A DNA stretch of 12,162 bases. It comes from Chlamydiota bacterium (lineage in GTDB: Bacteria; Chlamydiota; Chlamydiia; Chlamydiales; SM23-39). The position numbers were made by a program, and so were the translations under genes. Below, in pieces: positions 5,040-12,162 of the stretch. The stretch is taken from assembly GCA_021772165.1 (NCBI GenBank), contig JAJFMM010000205.1, forward strand, positions 1-12,162. Reading direction: 5' to 3'. Under the pieces are notes generated by a model. The model did no database searches. It was not told where the DNA came from and saw only the letters and a program-made list of their open reading frames with translations. Every line of letters begins with the position of its first letter. Positions within the stretch are counted from its first letter, which is position 1.

Positions 5040-7414
5040 GTTACCACTTTATCGGAATGGGCGGCATCGGCATGAGTGCGCTCGCACGAGTTCTTTTGCA
5101 GCGCGGACAGAAAGTGCAGGGGAGTGATCTTCGCTCAAGCGCTCTTCTTACTCAGCTAGAGAATGAAGGCGCGACGGTAGAAATTGGTCACAGCGGCGAG
5201 ATGATCCATCGGGGCGATACGATCGTTTATAGCACGGACATTTTGCCGGACAATGCTGAGATGCAGAAAGCCACCGAGCTGCAGCTTCCCGTTCTTCATC
5301 GATCCGATCTCCTTCATCTCTTAATGGAAAAACAGAAGCCTCTTCTCGTTACCGGCACGCATGGCAAAACAACGACCTCTGCACTGCTCGCTACAGTAAT
5401 GATGGAGGCGGATTTCGATCCCTCTTTTGTCATTGGAGGATTGCTGCGCCCCATGAATATCAACGGGCGGACCGGCATGGGTCCCTACTTTATTGCTGAG
5501 GCGGATGAGAGCGATGGCTCTTTTTTGAAGACGGCAGCTTACGGCGCCATTGTGACGAATCTCAATCATGAGCATCTCAACTACTGGAAGACGCCGGAGA
5601 AATTGCGATCCGCCTTTAGAGAGTTTTTTGAAAAGAGTGAAAACAGTGAGCATCTCTTCTGGTGCAAAGATGATCCGGAGATCAATGAGCTCTGTCCCAA
5701 GGGCATTTCGTATGGCTTTTCCAAAGAGGCCATGTGCTGTATCGAGGACTTCTCCATTACTGAGAGGGGCGTCCGCTTCGATCTTATCTTTGAAGGAAAA
5801 AGGTACAAAGAGATCGATCTCGCTCTCTGCGGGAGGCATAATGCGCTCAATGGCGCCGCTGTGTTTGGTTTAGCGCTTTCTCTCGGTGCCGGTGAGGCGG
5901 CGATTCGCCGCGCTTTTGCACGCTTTGGTGGCGCTGCCCGGAGACTCGAATTCATCGGTTCTGCCCAGAACATCGAGCTTTATGACGATTATGGCCACCA
6001 TCCGACAGAGATTACCGCAACGCTTAGCGCGCTTCGTGGGCGCTGCCGCGAACGGCGCCTCGTGGTGCTGTTTCAGCCGCATCGCTACACCCGGCTGAGA
6101 GATCACTTCGATGCGTTTTTAGGCTGTTTTGGAGAGGCCGATGAGCTGCTCATGACCGATATTCATACAGCAGGAGAAGCGCCGATCGAGGGAGTCAGCG
6201 CCGCATCGCTCTACACGCGTTTGCGAGAAAAGCTCGGTTCCAGAGTACGCTTTTTCCCTAGACAGCATCTCGAAAATGGGTGCGCGGCTCTTTTGAGACC
6301 CGGAGACAGCGTCATCACGTTTGGCGCAGGAGATATTACCTCTGCCGGAAGAATTATTCTCGATCGTATCGCTGAGTTGCAGCCCAAGTTAACTGTGGGT
6401 GTTCTTTTTGGCGGCAGATCTCCGGAACATGAGATCTCACTTCTGTCAGGCGCAAATATTCTCAAAGCACTCGACCCCTCGATCTATCAAATAGAGCCAT
6501 TTGTCTTGAGCCGGGAAGGGGAGTGGACTCATGGCAACGAAGAGCTGGAGCATCTTGGTGAATCGAAGCAGACGCTCTCTGCTGAAGTGCTCCAGAAATT
6601 GAGCCAGTGCGACCTCTGTTTTCCCATTTTCCATGGAACGCACGGTGAAGATGGCATGATTCAGGGACTGCTCGAAACGCTCAGGTTACCTTATGTCGGT
6701 TGCGATTACCGCTCGTCAGCGCTGTGTATGCAAAAGTCATGGACCAAACAGATCGCTCAGATGCATGGCATCGCCACAGCTCCCTTTGTTGAATGCTCTC
6801 TTTCTCTTTGGCGAAAGAATCCAGGCTATTTGGCCAAGCGCGTAGAAGAGGCTCTCAATTATCCCGTCTGGGTCAAGCCGGTCCATCTGGGATCGAGCAT
6901 CGGCGTGAGCCGGGTAGAGACGCGATTTGATCTCGAGGCCGCCGCCTCTCGCGCTTTTTCCTGTGATGACGCTCTGATTGTCGAACAAGAGATCAAAGGG
7001 CGGCAGATCGAATTTGCCGTGCTGGGCAAAGATAAGATTCGTATCGGCGAGCCGGGAGAAATTCTCAATGATGGCCAGTTCTACGACTATGAGAGAAAGT
7101 ATGGTACCGGATCGTTGCAGACAAAGACGCCTGCAGATCTCTCGCCGCTGGAGAAAGCGGTAGGAGGCGATCTCGCATCCCGCGCTTATCTGGCGTGTGG
7201 CTGCAGCGGGATGGCGCGCGTCGATTTCTTCCTCGATACAGAGGGGCACTTTTGGCTCAATGAGATCAATCCTCTGCCGGGATTTACCGCGATTAGTCTC
7301 TATCCTAAGATGTGGGAAGCTTCCGGAATGACACAAAGTGAGCTTTGTAATGAGCTCGTTGTCCTAGCTCTGCATCGCCATCGACGCTCCGCCTCTCTCA
7401 AAGGCACCCGATGA
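5036..7414 (+). CDS. murC/ddl: MurC-Ddl fusion: UDP-MurNAc--L-alanine ligase / D-alanine--D-alanine ligase
   Basis: One uninterrupted frame of 792 residues carries two cytoplasmic ATP-dependent ligases of precursor synthesis. Residues 1 to about 445 are MurC: the FIGMGGIGMSALA dinucleotide-type loop, the ATP loop TGTHGKTTT (106-114, K111), EADESDGSF, GRHNALNGAA, YDDYGHHPTEI (from 316) and FQPHRYTR (from 346). Residues from about 452 are Ddl: FGGRSPEHEISLLSG (E464/E466 region, substrate binding), HGTHGEDGMIQG, WVKPVHLGSSIGVSR (ATP-grasp), YDYERKYGTG and the metal-binding INPLPGFTAISLYP. Both halves keep their key motifs and look active; the linker is only a few residues. The fusion is a known feature of Chlamydiae. 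Four-base overlaps link it to murG upstream and ftsQ downstream, so all three are probably one translationally coupled unit. Confidence 0.97.
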   Translation: MSYHFIGMGGIGMSALARVLLQRGQKVQGSDLRSSALLTQLENEGATVEIGHSGEMIHRGDTIVYSTDILPDNAEMQKATELQLPVLHRSDLLHLLMEKQKPLLVTGTHGKTTTSALLATVMMEADFDPSFVIGGLLRPMNINGRTGMGPYFIAEADESDGSFLKTAAYGAIVTNLNHEHLNYWKTPEKLRSAFREFFEKSENSEHLFWCKDDPEINELCPKGISYGFSKEAMCCIEDFSITERGVRFDLIFEGKRYKEIDLALCGRHNALNGAAVFGLALSLGAGEAAIRRAFARFGGAARRLEFIGSAQNIELYDDYGHHPTEITATLSALRGRCRERRLVVLFQPHRYTRLRDHFDAFLGCFGEADELLMTDIHTAGEAPIEGVSAASLYTRLREKLGSRVRFFPRQHLENGCAALLRPGDSVITFGAGDITSAGRIILDRIAELQPKLTVGVLFGGRSPEHEISLLSGANILKALDPSIYQIEPFVLSREGEWTHGNEELEHLGESKQTLSAEVLQKLSQCDLCFPIFHGTHGEDGMIQGLLETLRLPYVGCDYRSSALCMQKSWTKQIAQMHGIATAPFVECSLSLWRKNPGYLAKRVEEALNYPVWVKPVHLGSSIGVSRVETRFDLEAAASRAFSCDDALIVEQEIKGRQIEFAVLGKDKIRIGEPGEILNDGQFYDYERKYGTGSLQTKTPADLSPLEKAVGGDLASRAYLACGCSGMARVDFFLDTEGHFWLNEINPLPGFTAISLYPKMWEASGMTQSELCNELVVLALHRHRRSASLKGTR

Positions 7415-8322
7415 AAAAAAGCCCCGAGTGGACCTACCGTCAGGCGGCCTTTTTTCTTATAGGCACAACCCTGGCAACGCTTGTACTGAGTACGGGAAGT
7501 TATGCTCTTTGGCGAAAGGGTCGCAAATCTCGCCTACTCGATCCGCACTATCGGATTGTCGCCATTGTGCAGACAGGGCCGGAAAAAGAAGCTCTGAAGA
7601 CCTCGTATCTCGCAGAACTGCTCTCACTCAGCTCAGATCACCCCATTCCTCTCTACGCTTTTGATGTGAAAGAGGGTGAAAAAAAACTGCTCGCGTGTCC
7701 TATGATCTCGCGTGCAAAAATTAAACGCGTCGATCCAGGAACTCTCTACATCGATTACACCGTCAGAAAGGCTATCGCGCGCCTGTCTGACTATGAAAAT
7801 ATCGGGCTGGATGGCGAAGGTCATCTCTTTCCTCTGGCTCCCTTTTTCACTCCACAACATCTGCCCGAAATCTATCTCGGACTGCCATCCTTTAGCAGCG
7901 CTGCAGATGAGCAGGGGAGGGAGGGTGGTAGCTGGCAAACGCCCCTTCAGAATAAGCACCTTCGCCTGGCATTCGAAATTCTCCAAGCGCTCGATGGCGC
8001 GCCGTGGCAAGAGGGGATGCGCATCAAAAAAATCGATGTCTCGAACGCCTTTGCAAAGAGCGCAGGACAGCGCGAGGTTGTGCTGTTTACTGAAGAAGAG
8101 ATCCTGGCAGAGCAGACCGTTTGCCTCTTTCCAAAAATTTTACGCCTGCCGCCCAAAGATTACTCTCGGCAGCTCAGCAATTTCCTCTCATTGAGGCGCT
8201 CGATGCTCGAAGATTATAAAAAACAAGTTGCGAAGAGCCGCTTTTCACAACCCGTTGTTGAATTTACACCCCGCATTGTCGATCTGCGCCTTTCGCAGAT
8301 GGCTTTCGTGCAAAACCACTAA
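7411..8322 (+). CDS. ftsQ: FtsQ/DivIB-like division protein with POTRA domain
   Basis: This 303-residue protein has the bitopic FtsQ plan: a short basic cytoplasmic tail, one transmembrane helix (about residues 12-34, AFFLIGTTLATLVLSTGSYA), then a periplasmic POTRA-like domain (about 47-145). The POTRA pattern is visible as YRIVAIVQTG, PLYAFDVKEGEKKLL, ISRAKIKRVDPGTLYIDY, VRKAIARL and the closing LDGEGHLFPL. In other bacteria FtsQ links early and late division proteins and regulates septal synthesis. E. coli FtsQ is 276 residues, so size fits. Sequence identity to classical FtsQ is low and the call rests on the POTRA pattern plus place after murC-ddl, where Chlamydia has CT764. Its ATG overlaps the murC-ddl stop (ATGA). 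Cytoplasmic A-runs follow the start codon. Confidence 0.8.
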   Translation: MKKSPEWTYRQAAFFLIGTTLATLVLSTGSYALWRKGRKSRLLDPHYRIVAIVQTGPEKEALKTSYLAELLSLSSDHPIPLYAFDVKEGEKKLLACPMISRAKIKRVDPGTLYIDYTVRKAIARLSDYENIGLDGEGHLFPLAPFFTPQHLPEIYLGLPSFSSAADEQGREGGSWQTPLQNKHLRLAFEILQALDGAPWQEGMRIKKIDVSNAFAKSAGQREVVLFTEEEILAEQTVCLFPKILRLPPKDYSRQLSNFLSLRRSMLEDYKKQVAKSRFSQPVVEFTPRIVDLRLSQMAFVQNH

Positions 8323-8326
8323 AGTG

Positions 8327-8650
8327 ATGATGATTAGTAAGCCGATTTTGATTATTTGGACCTGTAAAGATCTCAAAGAGGGACGGAAAGTTGCCAAAAA
8401 CCTTCTGGAAAAACGACTGATCGCCTGCGCTTCAATTGTCCCTGCCGTCGAATCGCTCTTTCAGTGGGAAGGAAAGGTCGAGATCTCAAAAGAGAGCAAA
8501 GTGTTTCTAAAAACAGATAGCCGACACTTCAAGGCAGTTCAAGAACAGATTTTGGCAGAGTGCAGCTACGAGGTTCCTGAAATCCTAGGACTTCCCATCG
8601 AACAGGGGAATCCCGATTATCTCGACTGGCTTCAAAAGGAACTCTGTTGA
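8327..8650 (+). CDS. cutA: CutA1-family protein
   Basis: The 107 residues match CutA1 closely in length (about 112 in E. coli) and motifs: LLEKRLIACASIVPAVESLFQWEGK near the start, split here as LIACASIVPAVESLF and QWEGK, then KVFLKT and the C-terminal PIEQGNPDYLDWL. CutA1 forms very stable trimers with a ferredoxin-like, PII-like fold. A divalent-cation tolerance role was proposed in E. coli, but the true function is uncertain. The frame is open to 8228 inside ftsQ. I set the start at ATG 8327, four bases after the ftsQ stop, because the family begins at this point (ISKPILIIWTC); ATG 8330 is equally possible. No strong ribosome site is seen, so it may depend on ribosomes terminating on ftsQ. 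Corresponds to CT763 in the Chlamydia order, although there it precedes CT764 in numbering. Confidence 0.92.
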   Translation: MMISKPILIIWTCKDLKEGRKVAKNLLEKRLIACASIVPAVESLFQWEGKVEISKESKVFLKTDSRHFKAVQEQILAECSYEVPEILGLPIEQGNPDYLDWLQKELC

Positions 8651-8667
8651 TAGAGGAAATTGCATTC

Positions 8668-8679
8668 AATCGATCGATT
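8668..8679. repeat. Perfect 12-base palindrome upstream of khpA
   Basis: AATCGATCGATT is self-complementary and lies between cutA and khpA. It could be an operator half-site pair or chance in a sequence rich in CGAT. No second copy was noticed. Confidence 0.3.
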
Positions 8680-8680
8680 T

Positions 8681-8706
8681 CGTATCCTCCTGATGAAGGA
8701 GTATCG
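8681..8706 (+). promoter_or_regulatory. Imperfect RNA hairpin covering the khpA ribosome binding site
   Basis: The ribosome site AAGGAG (8696-8701) sits seven bases before ATG 8709. Upstream CTCC (8687-8690) can pair with GGAG (8698-8701) across a seven-base loop. The stem extends with AT/AT and CG/CG pairs at 8681-8685 and 8703-8706, interrupted by one bulge (8683) and one mismatch (8686/8702). If it forms, it would hide the ribosome site. Stability is marginal and was not computed. Confidence 0.3.
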
Positions 8707-8708
8707 CT

Positions 8709-8942
8709 ATGGAAGAATTTGTCGCTTATCTTGTAAAAAATATGGTTAACATACCTGACATGGTCGATGTTCGTACTATGGAAGGACAGAGCGGAACCCT
8801 TATCGAAATCCGTGTCGCTCCCGAAGATGTGGGCAAAGTAGTTGGGCGTAAAGGAAATGTGATTCGCTCACTCCGAACTCTTGCCATGACTATCGGCGCT
8901 CGCCTCGGTCGTCGTATTCACCTGGAAATTGTACAACCTTAA
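8709..8942 (+). CDS. khpA: KhpA, KH-domain RNA-binding protein
   Basis: This 77-residue protein is a single KH domain of the YlqC/KhpA family, which binds RNA in the cytoplasm and in Gram-positive bacteria partners KhpB, with effects on cell division and envelope. The key evidence is VGKVVGRKGNVIRSLRTLA, the KH helix-loop-helix with the GRKG (GxxG) RNA-contact loop at about residues 45-48, followed by GRRIHLEIVQP. Family length is about 75-80, so it is complete. A strong AAGGAG stands seven bases before the ATG, possibly within a hairpin. It lies 58 bases after cutA and 19 before the STAS gene. The partner protein is not in this window. A possible but poor promoter (TTGCAT-17-TATCCT, 8660-8688) overlaps the hairpin. 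Confidence 0.92.
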   Translation: MEEFVAYLVKNMVNIPDMVDVRTMEGQSGTLIEIRVAPEDVGKVVGRKGNVIRSLRTLAMTIGARLGRRIHLEIVQP

Positions 8943-8961
8943 GTAGAAAGAGGAAAAAATT

Positions 8962-9309
8962 ATGAGCGTCGGCCTGCACATCGAATTAGAAGAAATTGAT
9001 CGAAAAATTATCCTTCGGCTCGACGGTAGGCTCGACGCCGCAACAACGCCGGTTCTCGAGCGAAAAATCAATACGCTCATCGAAGAAGACCACTACTATC
9101 TGATGCTAGACTTTCTCCGCGTTGACTATCTTAGCAGCGCTGGAATGAGACTTCTTCTTTACGCCGCCAAAAAATTAAAGGCAAAAAATGGTGGATTCCT
9201 TCTTTTCTCCGTAGGAGAGGATGTGATGGAGATCATCAAATTAGCAGGCTTTGAAAAGATTCTTCTTATTTTTGAATCTGAACAAGAAGCTCTACAACAT
9301 ACTTTCTAA
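8962..9309 (+). CDS. rsbV: STAS-domain anti-sigma factor antagonist, RsbV-like
   Basis: The 115 residues make a single STAS domain: LDGRLDAATTPVLERKI near the N terminus, YLMLDFLRVDYLSSAGMRLLL in the middle (quoted in part: DYLSSAGMRLLL) and a C-terminal helix after AGFEKILLIF. In the partner-switching scheme, the antagonist binds an RsbW-type kinase and is inactivated by phosphorylation of one serine. By alignment to RsbV/SpoIIAA the site would be S59, with S58 replacing the usual aspartate and A60 the usual Ser/Thr. AAAGAGG precedes the start. Place before miaA matches chlamydial CT765 (RsbV2). No kinase or phosphatase gene is present here, so the partner must be encoded elsewhere. It is likely cotranscribed with khpA, 19 bases upstream. 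Confidence 0.9.
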   Translation: MSVGLHIELEEIDRKIILRLDGRLDAATTPVLERKINTLIEEDHYYLMLDFLRVDYLSSAGMRLLLYAAKKLKAKNGGFLLFSVGEDVMEIIKLAGFEKILLIFESEQEALQHTF

Positions 9310-9357
9310 GAGGAATCTCTCTAGACGGTATTTACAAAGGTTGGCTTCGTTGCTCTC

Positions 9358-10359
9358 ATGAAAGAATCGCATTCATCTATCCTTTCTCCCCAAAAACAGC
9401 GGATCCCCACCTGGACTCAAAAAAAGAGAGTCATCGTTCTTGCCGGGCCTACAGCCTCCGGAAAGACGGAACTCTCCCTTCGCCTGGCTCAAGCAATTGG
9501 CGGAGAAATCATCTCTGCTGACTCAATGCAAGTCTATCGAGGACTCGACATTGGAACCGCTAAAGCCTCTTCTGAAGAAAGAACTCTCATCGCCCATCAC
9601 ATGATCGACATCTGCGATGTAGACGAGGGCTTCAATGTCGCTCAATATCACACAGAGGCGATGACCTCGATCCAGGAGATCCTCGCAAGAGACAACGTGC
9701 CCATTATTGTCGGTGGCTCCGGGTTTTATCTTCACACCCTTTTGTATGGTCCTCCTACAGGCCCTCCCTCCATTCCGGAAGTGCGCGAGCAGATCGAAAA
9801 ACAGCTCGCTGAACTCGGTGCTGAAGTGCTCTATGAGCGCCTTCAAATGCTCGATCCTGTCTATGCGGCAACGATCTCAGAGAGAGATCAGCATAAGATT
9901 GTACGAGCTCTCGAAATTATGGCACTCTCCGATAAGCTCGTCAGCGATTTCGCTAAGCCGGCCTCACAGCAAGCAGAAGATACTCTCGATTTTCGCTGCT
10001 GGTTTATCTACTATCCAAGAGACAAACTCTACTCACGCATCGAAATGCGCTGCGAAGAGATGATCCAGCAAGGTTTTCTCGACGAGGTCTTAGAGATGGA
10101 AAAGAAGGGCCTGCGGAGCAATTCCTCAGCCTCTCAGGCGATTGGCTATCGGCAAGCACTACAGTTTCTCGAAGGACCTCAGACAAAGGAAGATCTAGAT
10201 CTCTTTACAGCACAATTTAAAAAAGCCTCTCGCCAATATGCAAAACGGCAGTTCACCTGGTTTCGAAAAGAGCCGCTTTTTCGCTGGCTCAACGTGGAAG
10301 AATTTGAGTCGGAGCGCCTGAAAGAGCTGATTCTTCAGGATTATGAACAAGGTGATTAG
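9358..10359 (+). CDS. miaA: MiaA, tRNA dimethylallyltransferase
   Basis: MiaA transfers a dimethylallyl group to A37 of tRNAs reading UNN codons, stabilising codon pairing. The 333-residue product shows the P-loop GPTASGKT (residues 30-37), the tRNA/substrate motif SADSMQVYRGLDIGTAK (about 54-69), HHMIDICDVDEGFNVAQYH, the GGSGFYLH segment, and near the C terminus AIGYRQALQFL and ASRQYAKRQFTWFRK. All canonical motifs are present and length is usual (about 310-330), with about 20 extra N-terminal residues. The ATG at 9358 has only a distant AAAGG; no later in-frame start fits better before the P-loop. It follows the STAS gene by 48 bases, as in Chlamydia CT765-CT766. Confidence 0.96.
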   Translation: MKESHSSILSPQKQRIPTWTQKKRVIVLAGPTASGKTELSLRLAQAIGGEIISADSMQVYRGLDIGTAKASSEERTLIAHHMIDICDVDEGFNVAQYHTEAMTSIQEILARDNVPIIVGGSGFYLHTLLYGPPTGPPSIPEVREQIEKQLAELGAEVLYERLQMLDPVYAATISERDQHKIVRALEIMALSDKLVSDFAKPASQQAEDTLDFRCWFIYYPRDKLYSRIEMRCEEMIQQGFLDEVLEMEKKGLRSNSSASQAIGYRQALQFLEGPQTKEDLDLFTAQFKKASRQYAKRQFTWFRKEPLFRWLNVEEFESERLKELILQDYEQGD

Positions 10360-10548
10360 CACTGGACTTGAAGATAAAATTATTTCTTGAATTGATCCGG
10401 TTTTGGAGAAAACTTTTGCGATATATTCTTATCCCTTTCGTAAAAATTGGATCTCCTTTACACTTCTACTCGTGTTTTTCATTCATTATTCATCCGCAGA
10501 GTCTATCGCTCGGCGGGACAATTATCTCTTATTCCATCAGGACATACG
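10360..10548. other. Intergenic region between miaA and the coiled-coil gene
   Basis: This A+T-rich 189-base gap is the longest gene-free stretch. It holds TATATT (10422-10427) and TTTACA (10457-10462), but neither has a partner box at acceptable spacing. Inverted repeats here (GTAAA/TTTAC at 10440-10461; ACAC/GTGT at 10460-10475) are only 4-5 base pairs, too short to call a terminator. A small TTG-started frame (10368-10562) has no ribosome site and overlaps the next gene. AGGA at 10539-10542 serves the ATG at 10549. Confidence 0.5.
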
Positions 10549-12162
10549 ATGACATCTTCTGAATTACCTTCTCCAGAATCAACCTCCGCCCCCACTCCAG
10601 CTCCGGCTGAGCAGAAACCTGCTCATACGAAGAAGGAGTCAATGAGCGAGGCTTACCAGCAATTTATGACACAGATCGAGGCTTTTGCCACTCCAGAGGA
10701 GAAGATCGCTCATGGCTTGCAATTCATGAGAGAGGCGATTTCTCAGGAGGGGACGCCCCGTTTTCGCGAATTCTGGGAGGCACGCCGTCATCTACTCCAC
10801 TATTTCAAACAAAATCTCAACTCCGCCATACGCTCCAAGCTCTGGAACGATTATGTGGAATTGACCGTAGAAGCTCGCAGACTCAAGGAAATTCTTGAAG
10901 AGCAGAGCTCTTTTGCGATGGAGCAGATCGATCTCGCAATCAAGGCGATCGAGGATGACGTCGCCAATCTCGACTCGATTGTCGCGAAGACCGCTATCGT
11001 CTCTTTTCAGCAAGAAGCTAGGACCATCTCCCAAAATGCGGAACGATATGGCGCCATTCAGCGCGAGCTGAATCTGCTCAACACCCTAGCAAGCCGTCTG
11101 AATGCTCTCAGAAAAGAGATCATCAAAACCGAGATGCGCATTCGCTACAAAACAAAATTCTTTAAGCGTCTCTCAGAGTTAGGCGATCAAGTTTTCCCTA
11201 AGCGTAAGACCTTAATTGAACAGATCAGCGAAGAGTTTAACAAAGACGTTGATTGCTTCATCGAACAGCATTTTCAAGAAGATGAGATCGTAGGAGCTCC
11301 TTACTATGCTCTGCGCGAAGAGATCAAAGCTCTCCAAGGCCTTGCAAAACAGCTAACTCTCAATACTTCGGTCTTTACGAGTACACGTTCTAAATTGAGC
11401 GAGTGCTGGGATAAGATTAAAGTACTTGAAAAAGCACACAAGCAAGAATTCCAGCAAAAAAGACAAGAGTGGGCAGAGAATCGAGTGCCTATCGACGCTA
11501 AAATGGAAGAGCTGAAGGGACGTCTTGAAGGGATGGATCTAAAGCAGATCGACGAGGCTCTCGTAGAGATTCAAACCGAGATGCGCGCGACCATGCTGTC
11601 AAAAGAAGATGTTCGGCAGCTTCGATCCGATATGCACCAGATGAAAGTACCTCTTTTAGAAGAGCAAGAGAATAAGCGCAAAGAACTAGAGCGCGTCGAG
11701 CTCGAAAAGCTGCAGGTGAAGAAAGAGAAGACAGCAGCGCTGAAAGAGCGTATTGCTCAGCAGATCAAAGAAACGGATATGAGTGCCGACGAATTGCAGC
11801 TGCAGCTCGATGAGATTCGCAAAGAAATTGAAGAGCTCTCTTTAGGTAAATTTGAGCAGCAGCAATTCGATAGGCTCCTAAGACCGTTCAAGGATCTCGT
11901 AGCTGAGCGCAAAGAAAGTGCCCTACTCAACCTGAGTGCAGATGATCTGCAAGTACTCGAACAGCTCCGCGAAGTGCTCTCGCATCGCAAAATCCGCCGC
12001 CAGGAGATCAAAGAGCAGATCGAAACCTCTCGCAAGGCTCTGTCAGGTTCCGGACTCGACTTCGAAAAAGCCATGCTCTTTAGAGAGCAGATGGACCAGG
12101 AGAAAGAGCGTCTGGAAAAAGCCAATGCTAGCATTGTCGAGGTTGAAGTGAAGATCTCGGAG
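10549..12162 (+). CDS. Long coiled-coil protein, 3' end cut by the window (CT768-like by position)
   Basis: The frame runs 538 codons from ATG 10549 to the window end without a stop. AGGA six bases upstream supports this start. Residues 1-30 are Pro/Ala/Ser-rich and disordered-looking (APTPAPAEQKPAH); a mixed helical region with aromatic residues follows (about 32-110, RFREFWEARRHLLHYF). From about 110 on the chain is almost entirely Glu/Gln/Lys/Arg/Leu-rich helix with heptad character, e.g. KRKELERVELEKLQVKKEK. No signal peptide, membrane helix or nucleotide-binding loop is visible in the part seen, so a cytoplasmic or secreted structural role is possible. From memory Chlamydia has a coiled-coil hypothetical (CT768) two genes after miaA, which makes orthology plausible, but low-complexity helices make similarity unreliable. 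I cannot name a function. A serine-rich frame on the opposite strand is its shadow. Confidence 0.85.
   Translation, partial: MTSSELPSPESTSAPTPAPAEQKPAHTKKESMSEAYQQFMTQIEAFATPEEKIAHGLQFMREAISQEGTPRFREFWEARRHLLHYFKQNLNSAIRSKLWNDYVELTVEARRLKEILEEQSSFAMEQIDLAIKAIEDDVANLDSIVAKTAIVSFQQEARTISQNAERYGAIQRELNLLNTLASRLNALRKEIIKTEMRIRYKTKFFKRLSELGDQVFPKRKTLIEQISEEFNKDVDCFIEQHFQEDEIVGAPYYALREEIKALQGLAKQLTLNTSVFTSTRSKLSECWDKIKVLEKAHKQEFQQKRQEWAENRVPIDAKMEELKGRLEGMDLKQIDEALVEIQTEMRATMLSKEDVRQLRSDMHQMKVPLLEEQENKRKELERVELEKLQVKKEKTAALKERIAQQIKETDMSADELQLQLDEIRKEIEELSLGKFEQQQFDRLLRPFKDLVAERKESALLNLSADDLQVLEQLREVLSHRKIRRQEIKEQIETSRKALSGSGLDFEKAMLFREQMDQEKERLEKANASIVEVEVKISE

Noticed and set aside
5321..5839. 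172-codon minus-strand reading frame inside the MurC half
   Set aside because: Shadow of murC; no domain and no start signal.
6737..7336. 199-codon minus-strand reading frame inside the Ddl half
   Set aside because: It lies wholly within a well-supported gene with intact motifs on the plus strand; the product shows no recognisable domain and no ribosome site.
7712..8194. 160-codon plus-strand frame inside ftsQ
   Set aside because: Different frame from the POTRA-encoding gene, with cysteine- and serine-rich composition typical of a frame shadow.
8660..8688. Promoter TTGCAT-17-TATCCT before khpA
   Set aside because: Only 3 and 4 of 6 matches, so too weak to list as a feature; mentioned under khpA.
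10440..10475. Possible terminator hairpins after miaA
   Set aside because: Stems of only 4-5 base pairs, A+T-rich, with long loops; not distinguishable from chance.
10368..10562. 64-codon TTG-started frame between miaA and the coiled-coil gene
   Set aside because: No ribosome site, rare start codon, overlaps the next gene's start, and its sequence only reflects an A+T-rich spacer.
11757..12134. Serine-rich 125-codon minus-strand frame
   Set aside because: Complement of a Glu/Arg-rich coiled-coil region, which always reads as Ser/Leu-rich on the other strand.
1..12162. CRISPR array, tRNA, rRNA, insertion sequence or phage gene
   Set aside because: No regularly spaced repeats, no tRNA-like cloverleaf or rRNA sequence, and no transposase, integrase or phage-type product was seen on either strand.

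Overview
The window looks like a chromosomal segment of a member of the phylum Chlamydiae, probably an environmental (Parachlamydiales-type) lineage. The strongest sign is a single reading frame that fuses UDP-MurNAc:L-alanine ligase (MurC) to D-Ala-D-Ala ligase (Ddl), a known chlamydial hallmark. From memory, the gene order LysM/NlpD-like - ftsW - murG - murC/ddl - ftsQ-like - cutA - rsbV - miaA also matches C. trachomatis CT759-CT766. Hand counts on a few lines suggest roughly 45-55% G+C, higher than in Chlamydia. A high-GC lineage such as Estrella is possible, but this is a guess.

Layout. Positions 1-1597 (+): the 3' part of a LysM-repeat envelope protein, then ftsW, joined by a 4-base stop/start overlap. 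Positions 1569-2822 (-): an unusual HIT-superfamily protein with a tandem, half-degenerate HIT fold, converging on ftsW with a 29-base overlap. Positions 2823-2948: a short divergent control region with a good sigma70-type promoter on the plus strand and a weaker one on the minus strand. Positions 2949-3962 (+): an unrecognised protein with a coiled coil and a long hydrophobic hairpin-like segment, resembling an inclusion-membrane (Inc) protein in architecture only. Positions 3996-8650 (+): murG, murC-ddl, ftsQ-like and cutA, tightly packed with two 4-base overlaps. Positions 8709-10359 (+): khpA (KH RNA-binding protein), rsbV-like STAS protein and miaA. Positions 10549-12162 (+): a long coiled-coil protein open at the window end.

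Together the plus-strand genes make lipid II (MurC, Ddl, MurG), polymerise septal glycan (FtsW), bind peptidoglycan (LysM protein) and organise division (FtsQ-like), in a phylum that lacks FtsZ. Regulatory and RNA genes (KhpA, RsbV-like, MiaA) follow downstream. The notable departure from the Chlamydia order is the HIT/Inc-like pair between ftsW and murG. It splits the cell-wall operon and appears to supply the promoter for murG onward. I found no RNA genes, CRISPR arrays, insertion sequences or convincing intrinsic terminators, and no gene-free stretch longer than 189 bases. I do not see a clearly new multi-gene system. The best candidate for undescribed biology is the divergent HIT/Inc-like pair.
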